14,555 nt of DNA, taken from NCBI GenBank assembly GCA_947624855.1, contig CANQMC010000021.1, forward strand, positions 1 to 14,555. Reading direction: 5' to 3'. The notes beneath the pieces are model-generated. The model had not been told where the DNA came from. It was given only the letters and a program-made list of their open reading frames with translations, and searched no databases. Of the stretch, positions 6,819 to 14,539 are shown one piece after another. The stretch comes from an uncultured Bacilli bacterium. Lineage in GTDB: Bacteria > Bacillota_I > Bacilli_A > RF39 > UBA660. Every line of letters starts with the position of its first letter. Position 1 is the first letter of the stretch. Made by a program: the position numbers and the translations under genes.

Positions 6819-8137
6819 TTTTCTTCCTCCTTAAATGCTTTATTAAATGGTTCAATATAATCAAAATTTAAGATACCATAAACAGTTTCAATTTTATCTT
6901 TTAAAACTTTTTCTTTAATATCATCAATACTATCACTAGTTATAATCTTTTGAGGTTTAATACCCGCTAGGATTAATCTTTTTTTAATATTATCTTTATC
7001 AATACCACATGCATATATTTTATTTATTGTTTCATTATTTAATAATTCAAATTCAACATCATATAACCAGGATACATCAAAATGTTCATATCTTCTAGAT
7101 ATTTCTTTCCAACCAATTATAATATCTTTTTTTCTGTTATCATAAATAGTTTTAAATAGTGCTTGATTATAAGTTGTACTATTTTCGGCTTTACAACTTA
7201 TTGGATAAAAAGTAATATTATTATTTTGGTATTCTTTTACAAGTATTTTATTATATTTATTAAGAGATTTTACTAAATTGTCTTCTTTTAACTTTAATTC
7301 TTTTAAAATAGTATAAGCAGCTAAAGTGTTATATGCATGATAAAGCATATTTCCACCAATTAATATTTCTTTATCATTTATACTTATTGTGCCAATTTCA
7401 AGATTTAAATTAGTACCTAAAACTGAAGGTGTTTGATATTTAAAATCACAATTTGGACAATGATATTTTCCTAAAGCTTCAAAATTATAATAATCATATT
7501 TTAAAAGGGTATTACAATATGGGCAATAATAAATATTTAAATTTTCAAATATTTGGGTTTTATAACTATATTTATTTTTTTGAATACTATAATAAATATT
7601 TTTATTATTAGTGTCTTTTTCAATATTACGAAGATAAGGATCATCCATATTAGTAATTATTTTAATATTAGGTTTTAAATAATCAATTATATCGTGATAT
7701 ACTATATCAACATGATGTTGTCTTGGGGGTTGGTCTTTAGTTAAATTAGTTAAAACTAAATAATCTGGATTTATTTTTTCAAAAATTACTTTGGCAAAAC
7801 GTTCATCTATTTCTAATACTAAAGCATCACTAGTTATTTTACCATATAAATTACAATCTTTTAATATGGCTGTAGCTATACCCCAATCAAGGTTTGAACC
7901 TTCATTATTAAAAGTTACTTTATAATTATTATCTTTTAAAACTTTGGCAATTAATTTAGACGTACTTCCTTTACCAGAAGAACCTGTAACGGCAATTTTT
8001 ATTTCGGGATATTTTAATTTTTTTAAAATGTCTTTATCAATAAAAAGAGCAAGTTTACCTGGTAGAGAACTTCCACGTTTTAAAATTTTACCAAATATTA
8101 AAGTTATTTTGCCTATTATTATTGCTAAGGTTTTCAT
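6815..8137 (-). CDS. murT: MurT-like Mur ligase, divergent
   Basis: MurT is the ATP-dependent ligase subunit that forms D-isoglutamine in lipid II with GatD, in the cytoplasm. Visible parts of the 440-residue protein: the N-terminal RGSSLPGKLA (21-30), P-loop GSSGKGST (52-59), NNEGSNL (77-83), a four-Cys zinc ribbon CPYC/CPNC (C205, C208, C227, C230) and a C-terminal DUF1727-type domain with DVSWLYDVEFE (354-364), whose Asp is in the position of the conserved DTSW Asp. The length is normal. Several otherwise conserved stretches differ from canonical MurT as I recall it: the P-loop is not GTNGKTT, RDQxDR is KDQPPRQ (134-140), and the KNPxGxN loop is CKAENSTTYN (315-324). Together with the inactive-looking GatD this suggests an altered reaction or ammonia source. 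The start is the ATG at 8137 behind GGTGA. A promoter lies at 8158-8186. Confidence 0.88.
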   Translation of the reverse strand: MKTLAIIIGKITLIFGKILKRGSSLPGKLALFIDKDILKKLKYPEIKIAVTGSSGKGSTSKLIAKVLKDNNYKVTFNNEGSNLDWGIATAILKDCNLYGKITSDALVLEIDERFAKVIFEKINPDYLVLTNLTKDQPPRQHHVDIVYHDIIDYLKPNIKIITNMDDPYLRNIEKDTNNKNIYYSIQKNKYSYKTQIFENLNIYYCPYCNTLLKYDYYNFEALGKYHCPNCDFKYQTPSVLGTNLNLEIGTISINDKEILIGGNMLYHAYNTLAAYTILKELKLKEDNLVKSLNKYNKILVKEYQNNNITFYPISCKAENSTTYNQALFKTIYDNRKKDIIIGWKEISRRYEHFDVSWLYDVEFELLNNETINKIYACGIDKDNIKKRLILAGIKPQKIITSDSIDDIKEKVLKDKIETVYGILNFDYIEPFNKAFKEEEK

Positions 8138-8157
8138 ATTTTTTTCACCATGTTATT

Positions 8158-8186
8158 ATTGTATCATTAATAAAGCATTTTTTAAA
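8158..8186 (-). promoter_or_regulatory. Probable promoter of murT-gatD
   Basis: On the minus strand TTTAAA (8186-8181), 17 bases and TACAAT (8163-8158), with extended TGA at 8166-8164. It is located just after the GT2 terminator and gives a short leader before the ATG at 8137. Confidence 0.5.
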
Positions 8187-8220
8187 GAGGAAATAGGTTA
8201 TTAGACATATATTTACTAAT

Positions 8221-8258
8221 AAAAAACTTAGATTTATTTAATATTATTTTCTAAGTTT
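8221..8258 (-). terminator. Terminator of the GT2 gene
   Basis: On the minus strand AAACTTAG (8258-8251), a 19-nt loop and CTAAGTTT (8231-8224) form a perfect 8-bp stem running into a T6 tract (8226-8221). The left arm lies within the last codons of the GT2 gene. On the plus strand there is no T-run. Confidence 0.65.
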
Positions 8259-9160
8259 ATTAAATGTAATTCAAAGTTTTGGCGATCTTTTCTTGCTATA
8301 CTTTCTAATATTAGACCTCCTACAAATAATTGAATAGCTATAATTCCAAAGAAAGATGCAGTTATTAAAGATGGGAATTTGGCTACTAAACCAGTATGAA
8401 TATAATCAATTAAAACTGGAATAAAGAAACAAATTCCTAAAAATAAACAAATTAATGATAAAATTGTAAAAAATACAAATGGTCTATATTGTTTAAATAA
8501 ACTAGCAATTGTTTTTAATACTTTTATACCATCACTTACTGTATTTAATTTGGAAACACTACCAGAAGGACGATCACGATAATCAATTAAAACATTTTCT
8601 AATTTCATTTTTTTATCTAAGGCATGAATAGTCATTTCAGTTTCTATTTCAAAGCCACCAGATATTACAGGAAATGATTTAACAAACATTTTACTAAAAG
8701 CTCTATAACCTGTCATTATATCTCGAACATTACTTTTAAATGTTTTATTTACTAAAAATCTTACTAATACATTACCAAAGTTATGAAACATTCTTTTATT
8801 TTCGGTAAAATAAGTGCTTGATAAACGATCACCTACGACCATTTCGGCTTTTCCTTCTAAAATTATATCACTCATTTCTTTGGCATGTTCAGCTGGATAT
8901 GTATCATCACCATCAGTCATGATATAACAATCTGCATCTATTTCTCTAAACATTCTTCTGATAACATTACCTTTTCCTTGCATATATTCATGACGAACGA
9001 TTGCTCCAGCTTTTTTAGCTATTTCACTGGTATTATCACTTGAATTATTATCATAAACATAAATATCAGCATTTGGTAATTCTCTTTTGAAATCTGTTAC
9101 AACTTTTTCAATTGTTTTGGCTTCATTATAACATGGTATTAATACCGCTATTTTTTTCAT
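8234..9160 (-). CDS. GT2 glycosyltransferase with two C-terminal membrane helices (polyprenyl-phosphate sugar synthase type)
   Basis: The 308-residue protein starts with a GT-A catalytic domain: VLIPCYNEAKTIEKVV (6-21), VYDNNSSDNT (35-44), QGKGNV (61-66) and the metal-binding acidic motif DGDDTYP (83-89). RDIMTGYRAF (146-155) and a GGFEIETEM stretch (168-176) match the DPM1/polyprenol-phosphate mannosyl- or glucosyltransferase branch. Two membrane helices follow (about 228-251 and 264-288), with a short charged cytoplasmic tail. It probably moves a sugar from a nucleotide sugar to undecaprenyl phosphate, supplying the lipid-linked donor that GT-C enzymes such as the neighbours at 9268 and 1441 would use. 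The start is the ATG at 9160 behind GAGGAA. It has its own promoter (9213-9242) and terminator (8221-8258), so it is monocistronic. The sugar specificity cannot be read from the sequence. Confidence 0.9.
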   Translation of the reverse strand: MKKIAVLIPCYNEAKTIEKVVTDFKRELPNADIYVYDNNSSDNTSEIAKKAGAIVRHEYMQGKGNVIRRMFREIDADCYIMTDGDDTYPAEHAKEMSDIILEGKAEMVVGDRLSSTYFTENKRMFHNFGNVLVRFLVNKTFKSNVRDIMTGYRAFSKMFVKSFPVISGGFEIETEMTIHALDKKMKLENVLIDYRDRPSGSVSKLNTVSDGIKVLKTIASLFKQYRPFVFFTILSLICLFLGICFFIPVLIDYIHTGLVAKFPSLITASFFGIIAIQLFVGGLILESIARKDRQNFELHLINLENNIK

Positions 9161-9212
9161 AATTCCTCACTTCTTTTTTTTATATTATTAATTTTTGCTT
9201 TTTTTCGTGTTA

Positions 9213-9242
9213 ATTATAACATTATAGCTTCTGTTTCGTCAA
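9213..9242 (-). promoter_or_regulatory. Promoter of the GT2 gene
   Basis: On the minus strand TTGACG (9242-9237), 18 bases and TATAAT (9218-9213), with extended TGT. The start is near 9206, giving a leader of about 46 nt. The -35 overlaps one TGACGAA heptamer, which matches the Spo0A box but is expected by chance a few times in this window. Confidence 0.75.
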
Positions 9243-9267
9243 TATTTTGAATTGTTAATTTTACGTT

Positions 9268-11331
9268 TTAAATCCAAAACATAAACATATAGTATAATTT
9301 GTAAAATAATTCTTGGTTTAATTTATATAAATAGTTTCCATCAAGATAATTTAAAATATTTAAAACTATGGCTAAAAAGATTAAAACTATTATTAAATTT
9401 TTTATTGTTTTATTTAACTTATTTTCTTTTAATAGTGTTAAAATTATTATAATAGTACTAAGAGTAAATAGCCAAGCAAAATCACAAATATATCTTGCTA
9501 ATATGCCCGCCATTTGAGTATCGGCAATAATTATTATAATAGCAAATATTGGTGATAATAAAGCTATATGATATAAAGGTTTATTTTTAATCATATTTTT
9601 AAATTTTAAAATAAATAAACTTAGTAAACATATTATATTTGTAAAGAAATAGCCACCGAACATTCTTTCATTAATTGTAATACCAATATAAGAAGTAGCT
9701 ATATGATGGCCATGAATAAAAGGAAATATAACATTTATTCTAGCAGTTTCAAACAAATATGAATATAAACCCAAGAATACACGGTCAAATACTATTCCTC
9801 TTTTAGTCATATCATTAGTAGTTAAATTATAATTAGCACCAAAATCAAATGGTGAGTTAAATCTAGCATAATTATAATACATTAGAAATATAGCTATAAT
9901 TATAAAAGGCACTATAAATATTAAAGTTTCTTTTAAAGATTTTTTACTAAATAATTCTTTGTTTTTAAAATATTTCCAAAATATTGGGATAGCAAAGAAA
10001 CTTGATAATAATAATTGGGGTCGGCATCCCGCGATTAAAGCCATGCATAAGCTTCCTAAAAATAAATATTTAATTTTTAATTTATCATAAGAAGTTGATT
10101 TTAGATAAAATCCTAAACCTAAACAGGCAAAAGAAATGCCAAAGATAATAGGTATATAATAAAATATTACATCTGATAATGCTAAAGTTATTCCACTTGT
10201 TAATATTAAGAACATAGTTAAAATTAAATAATGGATCATTGAAGTTTTATTAAAATATTTATTTATAATTTGATAAAGGAGATAAAAGCAACTAATTATT
10301 AAAAATATTACGCTTAATGATACTCCTATATTATTAGGTAAATGTGAACCAGTTATTAAAAAATATGGTAAATATGTTAATAAACAAGGAACAACTCCAA
10401 AGTAACTATAATATTTATTATTATAAAATGCATAATCCCAATAATAATCTTTACCAGCTTCTAATTCGCTATTTCTTAAGTTTCGATCATATGGATTATC
10501 TAAAGCTAGTAATTTATCAGATACTGGTAAATTTAAATAAAAATGTTTTTCTTTTAAAGCTTCAGCAAGATTTTTATACTGAGATAAATTATAATTCATT
10601 TGAGTTACAGAATTTGTGTATTTATTATAAGTACTAATTTTTATTACCGCAATAGATGATAAAATAATTAAGATTAAATATAATAATTTAGCTTTTTTGC
10701 TATTAAATTTAATATCATATAAATTTGATTTTTTAAAAACAATTAATAAAACTAATGATATAATAAAACATAATATTAATCTAACATTATTTATCAAAAT
10801 TGGAACTTTTTCATTTATTTTAATTTCGTTTATTTTAAAATTTTTATTTATTTTACTTTTAGTTTTATCACTTACATTAATTGGTTTTATTTCTATTTTT
10901 ATATTATTACTTTTGCCACTTGTATGAATACGAATATAATTACTATTTTTTATAAAATTTAAATAAGTATGAGTTCCGGCTTTATAATATAAATTATTGG
11001 CTTCATCTGTTAAAAAAATTGTGGTTTTAAGTCCTAATTTTTCAGGGCTTGTTATATCTAAATAAATATTATTTACTTTTTTATTAATGTTTTTAATTTC
11101 AATATATGTGCTTTTTTCTTCTGTTATTAATTTAAAATCTACTTTAGTATTATTTTTAAAAATTAATGATTCATAATGTCGATAGTTAAAAATAGTTGTT
11201 TCTAAAACTAAAGATATTAATAAAGCGTAAGAAAAATATTTTATAAATGTTTGTATATATTTATTTTTTATTATGTTTGTTTTATATATAATAAATAATA
11301 TTATTGTAAAAATTAAAAATAATACTAACAT
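9268..11331 (-). CDS. Large GT-C-like polytopic membrane protein under a G10-tract promoter
   Basis: The 687-residue protein has two N-terminal membrane segments (about 1-16 and 30-50), then a hydrophilic, beta-rich outer domain (about 58-175), then ten or more membrane segments from about 178 to the end. Around 278-315 an extended loop reads LDNPYDRN followed by YYWDYAFYNNKYYSYFG. I recall this signature from uncharacterised Firmicute membrane proteins that resemble GT-C glycosyltransferases. It fits a membrane enzyme transferring sugar from a lipid carrier to a surface glycan or protein, but no catalytic residue can be assigned firmly. The frame is open to a GTG at 11340 that lies within AGGTGA, so the ATG at 11331 is the start. 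Expression is probably switched ON and OFF by the G10 tract in the promoter at 11350-11378. It precedes the GT2 gene but is transcribed separately. Confidence 0.72.
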   Translation of the reverse strand: MLVLFLIFTIILFIIYKTNIIKNKYIQTFIKYFSYALLISLVLETTIFNYRHYESLIFKNNTKVDFKLITEEKSTYIEIKNINKKVNNIYLDITSPEKLGLKTTIFLTDEANNLYYKAGTHTYLNFIKNSNYIRIHTSGKSNNIKIEIKPINVSDKTKSKINKNFKINEIKINEKVPILINNVRLILCFIISLVLLIVFKKSNLYDIKFNSKKAKLLYLILIILSSIAVIKISTYNKYTNSVTQMNYNLSQYKNLAEALKEKHFYLNLPVSDKLLALDNPYDRNLRNSELEAGKDYYWDYAFYNNKYYSYFGVVPCLLTYLPYFLITGSHLPNNIGVSLSVIFLIISCFYLLYQIINKYFNKTSMIHYLILTMFLILTSGITLALSDVIFYYIPIIFGISFACLGLGFYLKSTSYDKLKIKYLFLGSLCMALIAGCRPQLLLSSFFAIPIFWKYFKNKELFSKKSLKETLIFIVPFIIIAIFLMYYNYARFNSPFDFGANYNLTTNDMTKRGIVFDRVFLGLYSYLFETARINVIFPFIHGHHIATSYIGITINERMFGGYFFTNIICLLSLFILKFKNMIKNKPLYHIALLSPIFAIIIIIADTQMAGILARYICDFAWLFTLSTIIIILTLLKENKLNKTIKNLIIVLIFLAIVLNILNYLDGNYLYKLNQELFYKLYYMFMFWI

Positions 11332-11349
11332 AATTTTCACCTAAGGATA

Positions 11350-11378
11350 ATTATAACAAGTACCCCCCCCCCAGTCAA
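11350..11378 (-). promoter_or_regulatory. Probable phase-variable promoter: G10 tract in the -35/-10 spacer
   Basis: On the minus strand TTGACT (11378-11373) is followed by ten G (11372-11363), TACTTGT (11362-11356) and TATAAT (11355-11350). The spacer is exactly 17 bp, the optimum, with an extended TG at 11358-11357. The start would be near 11343, right at the AGGTGA of the gene, so the leader is only about 12 nt. Loss or gain of one or two G would change spacing and promoter strength. Poly-G or poly-C spacers work this way in known phase-variable promoters such as Neisseria porA and opc. Confidence 0.85.
11363..11372. repeat. Homopolymer tract of ten G/C pairs
   Basis: Ten consecutive C on the plus strand (G on the minus) in sequence that is otherwise about three quarters A+T. 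It is the only G/C homopolymer of this kind in the window and falls exactly in a promoter spacer. Such tracts mutate in length by replication slippage. Confidence 0.95.
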
Positions 11379-11386
11379 TATTTTTT

Positions 11387-11405
11387 GTTATAAACTATCT
11401 ATAAC
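11387..11405. repeat. Short inverted repeat upstream of the G10 promoter
   Basis: GTTATA (11387-11392), AACTATC and TATAAC (11400-11405), 6 bp perfect. It lies eight bases upstream of the -35 of the phase-variable promoter and after the stop of the ATPase gene. It has no T-run, so it is a poor terminator. It could be an operator or chance. Confidence 0.3.
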
Positions 11406-11422
11406 TTGTAAAATAAAATAAA

Positions 11423-12682
11423 TTAATTTTTTAAAGTTCCTATAGATACAACATATACACCATCTTTTCTTTTATAAGAATAATTTGCTCCTGTTAATAC
11501 TGCTAAAAATGTTGGTTTACCACATTTTTTAATATCCACACGTTGTTGAAATTTTAATAGATTATTTGCAGCTTCGTCAATATATCCTGCACCAAGTTTT
11601 ATTTCTATTGCTCCCCATTTTCCACTACTTGTTCTAAGTATTGCATCTACTTCAAAGTTTTTCTCATCGCGATAAAAAGTTATATCCCCTCCATAGCTTT
11701 CTATATATATTTTTAAATCTCTTATACAAAGTGATTCAAATAAAAATCCAAAAGTATTTAAATCTTGGAGTAAATCCTTGGGTTTCATTTCAAGTATGGC
11801 TGTGGCAATAGATGGATCAACAAAATATTTTTTTGGCTTTGTACGTAAAGCATATTTACTTCTAAAATTTAAATTAGTTACATTGACATCTTCAATTACA
11901 AATAATTTTTCTAATGTATTAATATAATCTGATAAAGTTGGCTTAGAAATATCATTATTAAAATTGTTCTTTACATCTTCTTCTATAGTTCTATTAGCAA
12001 CTGGTGTGGAAATATTTCTTGCAAGGCTTCTTAAAACATTTAACATTTTTTCGGGATTTCTTTCTACTCCATCTACGTTTTTTACTTCTTCATGAATTAA
12101 TGATTTAACATATTCTCTGGCAAATCTATATTTAGCTTCAGTTTGTACTTCTATTGAAGCAGGCCATCCTCCTCTAACAATAATACTTGCTATGTCTTCT
12201 AACGATAATTTAGATACTCCTGATATATCTTTTCCTTCTATAATATCTGAAAAAGATACTTCGCCAGTTGATTCTCCTGACTCAAATAAACTCATTGGTC
12301 GCATTAATACTCTTGAAATTCTACCTGTTCCAGTGTGCATGGTTTCACCTTCACTTGGTTTGGCAGAACCTGTAAGAATGTATTGTCCCTTTTTTCCCGA
12401 ATGATCAACATCTGTTCTAATTGAATCCCATATGACTGGATACATTTGCCATTCGTCAAACATTCTTGGCTTTTCACCATTTAAAAATAATGATGGTTTA
12501 GTATTTTTAATTTCTTCATATTCTTGTTTTCTATCAGGATTTTGAAATTCAATTATACTTTTGGCATGATGAAAACCTGTAGTAGATTTGCCACACCATT
12601 TACAACCTTCTATAAGTACAGCACCCATAATTTTCATAAGTTCATCTATCTCTTTATCAACAACTCTTGGAAAATATTTCAT
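11423..12682 (-). CDS. AAA_14/DUF4143-family ATPase with a C-terminal nuclease-like domain
   Basis: The 419-residue protein has the layout of the widespread AAA_14 plus DUF4143 ATPases. The N-terminal P-loop domain has Walker A GCKWCGKST (26-34), Walker B RMFDEWQ (73-79) and sensor-1-like LTGSA (103-107). About 205-265 is a winged-helix-like part (PTLSDYINTLEKLFVIED). The C-terminal domain (about 285-419) carries FE (315-316), EVDAI with D346, and EIK with E360 and K362, an arrangement like PD-(D/E)XK nuclease folds. The biological role of this family is not established, and genes of this type are often scattered by lateral transfer. The start is the ATG at 12682, six bases after AAGGAGG. It has its own promoter (12707-12735), preceded by a 23-bp periodic repeat. 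No good terminator follows, so some transcription may reach the G10-controlled gene at 11331. Confidence 0.88.
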   Translation of the reverse strand: MKYFPRVVDKEIDELMKIMGAVLIEGCKWCGKSTTGFHHAKSIIEFQNPDRKQEYEEIKNTKPSLFLNGEKPRMFDEWQMYPVIWDSIRTDVDHSGKKGQYILTGSAKPSEGETMHTGTGRISRVLMRPMSLFESGESTGEVSFSDIIEGKDISGVSKLSLEDIASIIVRGGWPASIEVQTEAKYRFAREYVKSLIHEEVKNVDGVERNPEKMLNVLRSLARNISTPVANRTIEEDVKNNFNNDISKPTLSDYINTLEKLFVIEDVNVTNLNFRSKYALRTKPKKYFVDPSIATAILEMKPKDLLQDLNTFGFLFESLCIRDLKIYIESYGGDITFYRDEKNFEVDAILRTSSGKWGAIEIKLGAGYIDEAANNLLKFQQRVDIKKCGKPTFLAVLTGANYSYKRKDGVYVVSIGTLKN

Positions 12683-12706
12683 AATATGCCTCCTTTTTAT
12701 AAAAAG

Positions 12707-12735
12707 ATTATATCACTATTTTACAAAAAAAGCAA
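12707..12735 (-). promoter_or_regulatory. Promoter of the AAA_14 ATPase
   Basis: On the minus strand TTGCTT (12735-12730), 17 bases and TATAAT (12712-12707), with extended TGA at 12715-12713. The start is near 12700, about 18 nt before the ATG. The -35 lies within the first 23-bp repeat period. Confidence 0.75.
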
Positions 12736-12809
12736 TTTTTATTTTACTTTTTGAGAAAAAATCATTTTACTTTTTGAGAAAAAATCATTTTACGTTTTAG
12801 GAAAATTTA
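12718..12809. repeat. 23-bp periodic direct repeat upstream of the ATPase gene
   Basis: The heptamer ATTTTAC recurs at 12718, 12741, 12764 and 12787, each exactly 23 bp apart. Units two (12741-12763) and three (12764-12786) are identical over all 23 bases. Unit four (12787-12809) differs at six positions. Unit one (12718-12740) shares mainly the heptamer and T-rich end and overlaps the -35 of the ATPase promoter. The array fills the gap between the ABC ATPase stop and the AAA_14 promoter. Confidence 0.85.
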
Positions 12810-12826
12810 TAGTTGATATTTGTTGA

Positions 12827-13561
12827 TTATTTTTTATTGTTCATATATTTTTCGTATTCTTTTATTACTTTTTCAGGTTCACCTTGCATCATTACAACTC
12901 CATCATTTAACCATAATACTTCGTTACATAATTCTTTTATTGTACTTAAACTATGGGATACAATAATAACAGTTCTATGCTCATCATTTATTAATTCTTT
13001 CATTTTATTGTAACTTTTTTCTTTAAATTGAGCATCACCAACAGACAAAACTTCATCAATTAACATTATATCTGTTTCTAAGATAGCTGTTATGGCAAAA
13101 GCAAGTTTGGAATACATTCCTGATGAATATGTTTTTACTGCTTTGTTAATAAAATCACCAATATCGGCAAATTTAATTATTTCCTTTTCTTTTTCTTTTA
13201 TTTGTTCTTCGCTAAATCCTAAAAGCATTCCTGATAAATAAATATTTTCTTTACCAGTAAGCTTTTTGTTAAATCCTACTCCAATCGATAATAACGATAC
13301 TCCATTGCCATGTAAATCAATTGTTCCTTTATCTGGTGAAAAAACTCCAGCGATAGCTCTTAAAAGAGTAGATTTTCCACTTCCATTTTTGCCAATAATA
13401 CCTAATATTTTTCCTTCTTCTATTTCAAAACTTACACCTTTTAAAGCTTCAAAAGTTTCTACTTTTTTTAATAATTTGTTCCATGATGCTCTAATTGAAG
13501 TTTTTTTTAAGCTTCGATATATAATTGATAAATCTTTAACAGAAATTGCTATTTTTTTCAT
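12827..13561 (-). CDS. Polysaccharide/teichoic-acid ABC exporter, ATPase subunit (Wzt/TagH type)
   Basis: This is the cytoplasmic ATPase of an ABC-2 glycan exporter. It has Walker A GKNGSGKST (57-65), the SLLSIGVGFNKKLTGKENIYL stretch (about 89-109) typical of O-antigen and teichoic-acid exporters, the signature YSSGM (145-149), Walker B IMLIDE (165-170) with D-loop SVGD, and the H-loop His203. An N-terminal extension (about 14-36) before the first beta strand is also typical of this branch. At 244 residues it stops right after the nucleotide-binding domain, so it lacks the C-terminal carbohydrate-binding domain of Wzt or the extracytoplasmic tail of TagH. The start is the ATG at 13561 behind AAAGGA, 16 bp after the permease stop, so the two form one transcription unit. 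It powers export of an undecaprenyl-linked glycan; which glycan cannot be told. Confidence 0.93.
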   Translation of the reverse strand: MKKIAISVKDLSIIYRSLKKTSIRASWNKLLKKVETFEALKGVSFEIEEGKILGIIGKNGSGKSTLLRAIAGVFSPDKGTIDLHGNGVSLLSIGVGFNKKLTGKENIYLSGMLLGFSEEQIKEKEKEIIKFADIGDFINKAVKTYSSGMYSKLAFAITAILETDIMLIDEVLSVGDAQFKEKSYNKMKELINDEHRTVIIVSHSLSTIKELCNEVLWLNDGVVMMQGEPEKVIKEYEKYMNNKK

Positions 13562-13577
13562 TTTAAATTTCCTTTCT

Positions 13578-14369
13578 TTATATTACTTTGGCATAGCTAT
13601 TTTCATTTTTATTTATTAAATTAATACCTAATATTGTTAATAATACTCCAATAATTAACCATATGAATAAAAATAGAAAATCGGGATGCATACCATAAAT
13701 AAGTGTATTTCTAAATTCTTGCATAAGAAAGGCAATAGGATTAGCTTTTAGTAATACTGTTGAAAAACCAGAGCCTAATCTTGATTCAATACTATAGAAA
13801 ACTCCAGAAATATAAAATAATAATCTTAATCCAATATTTACAAGATTAGCTAAATCATCAAAAAATACTCCTAAATTCATTAATATTAAACCTAAACCAA
13901 ATGATAAAATATATAATACTATTAAAATTGGAATTATAAATAAAATATTTAATGTAAGAGGAACTTTTAAGAAGAACATTAAGACAAAAGCAATTATAAA
14001 TGATATCATTAGTTTAAATAAATAAGTAAATGATTTTGATAATAATAAAATATATTTAGGTAAATAAACTTTTGTAACTAAGTCACGATTTTTAGTAATT
14101 AATTTTACACTACCATTTAACATTCGATTAAAAAATTCCCAAGCGGCTAAACCAATAAAAATAAATACTGCAAAATACTCTTCACTAGCTTTAAATATAT
14201 ATCCAAATACAAATGTATAAACTAACATAAAACATAAAGGTTCTATTACCCACCATAACCAATTTAAATAAGAATCAGCAACTTCACTTTTTAATTCAGC
14301 TTTAGCGGATCTTATAGCATATTTATAATATTTTTTTATATTTATAAAAAAACTTCGGAGTTTATTCAT
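13578..14369 (-). CDS. Polysaccharide/teichoic-acid ABC exporter, permease subunit (ABC-2, Wzm/TagG type)
   Basis: The 263-residue membrane protein has six predicted segments (about 37-57, 64-80, 113-133, 142-167, 176-193, 230-251), as in ABC-2 permeases. The N-terminal amphipathic part and YLNWLWWVIEPLCFMLVYT (34-52) are the hallmark of Wzm/TagG/RfbA-type exporters, and NPIAFLMQEFRN (210-221) is the conserved late cytoplasmic or re-entrant motif. It forms the membrane pore for the ATPase encoded 16 bp downstream. The frame is open to a GTG at 14378, but this GTG is inside the Shine-Dalgarno TAGGTGA (14381-14375); the ATG at 14369, five bases further on, is the likely start. An extended -10 promoter lies at 14388-14396. 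No glycan synthesis gene directly adjoins the pair in this window. Confidence 0.93.
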   Translation of the reverse strand: MNKLRSFFINIKKYYKYAIRSAKAELKSEVADSYLNWLWWVIEPLCFMLVYTFVFGYIFKASEEYFAVFIFIGLAAWEFFNRMLNGSVKLITKNRDLVTKVYLPKYILLLSKSFTYLFKLMISFIIAFVLMFFLKVPLTLNILFIIPILIVLYILSFGLGLILMNLGVFFDDLANLVNIGLRLLFYISGVFYSIESRLGSGFSTVLLKANPIAFLMQEFRNTLIYGMHPDFLFLFIWLIIGVLLTILGINLINKNENSYAKVI

Positions 14370-14387
14370 ATATATCACCTATTAAAT

Positions 14388-14396
14388 ATTTTACCA
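14388..14396 (-). promoter_or_regulatory. Extended -10 promoter of the ABC exporter pair
   Basis: On the minus strand TGGTAAAAT (14396-14388); the -35 region (TTTATT) is weak. As at 11350, seven bases separate the -10 from AGGTGA, so the message would begin right at its ribosome binding site. Confidence 0.5.
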
Positions 14397-14530
14397 AAAT
14401 ATTCTAAATTAATAAAGTAGCTATATTATTTTTTTAAATTAAACCAATATAGATATTTAAGTAAATAAGTTTTTCTTCTAAATCAGCTAAAAAGAGTAAA
14501 AAATAAAATAAATTTCTTCGCAAAGAATTT

Positions 14531-14539
14531 TGATATAAT
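14531..14539 (+). promoter_or_regulatory. Possible rightward promoter for a gene beyond the window
   Basis: TGATATAAT (14531-14539) is a perfect extended -10 on the plus strand, but the -35 is poor. TTCTT-CGCA-AAGAA (14514-14527) is a small palindrome just upstream. The window ends in AAGGT, perhaps the start of a Shine-Dalgarno. Nothing else is seen in 14397-14555. Confidence 0.4.

Noticed and set aside
7944..8204. Plus-strand open frames opposite murT, uvrB, the ABC genes and the GT-C-like gene
   Set aside because: None has a ribosome binding site or promoter, and all are antisense to conserved proteins.
8991..8997. Isolated TGACGAA/TTCGTCA heptamers matching the Spo0A box (also at 3954, 9235, and in the ATPase gene)
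   Set aside because: With this base composition a few single matches are expected by chance in 14.5 kb, and most lie inside coding sequence. Only the tandem 10-bp pair at 1315-1331 was kept.
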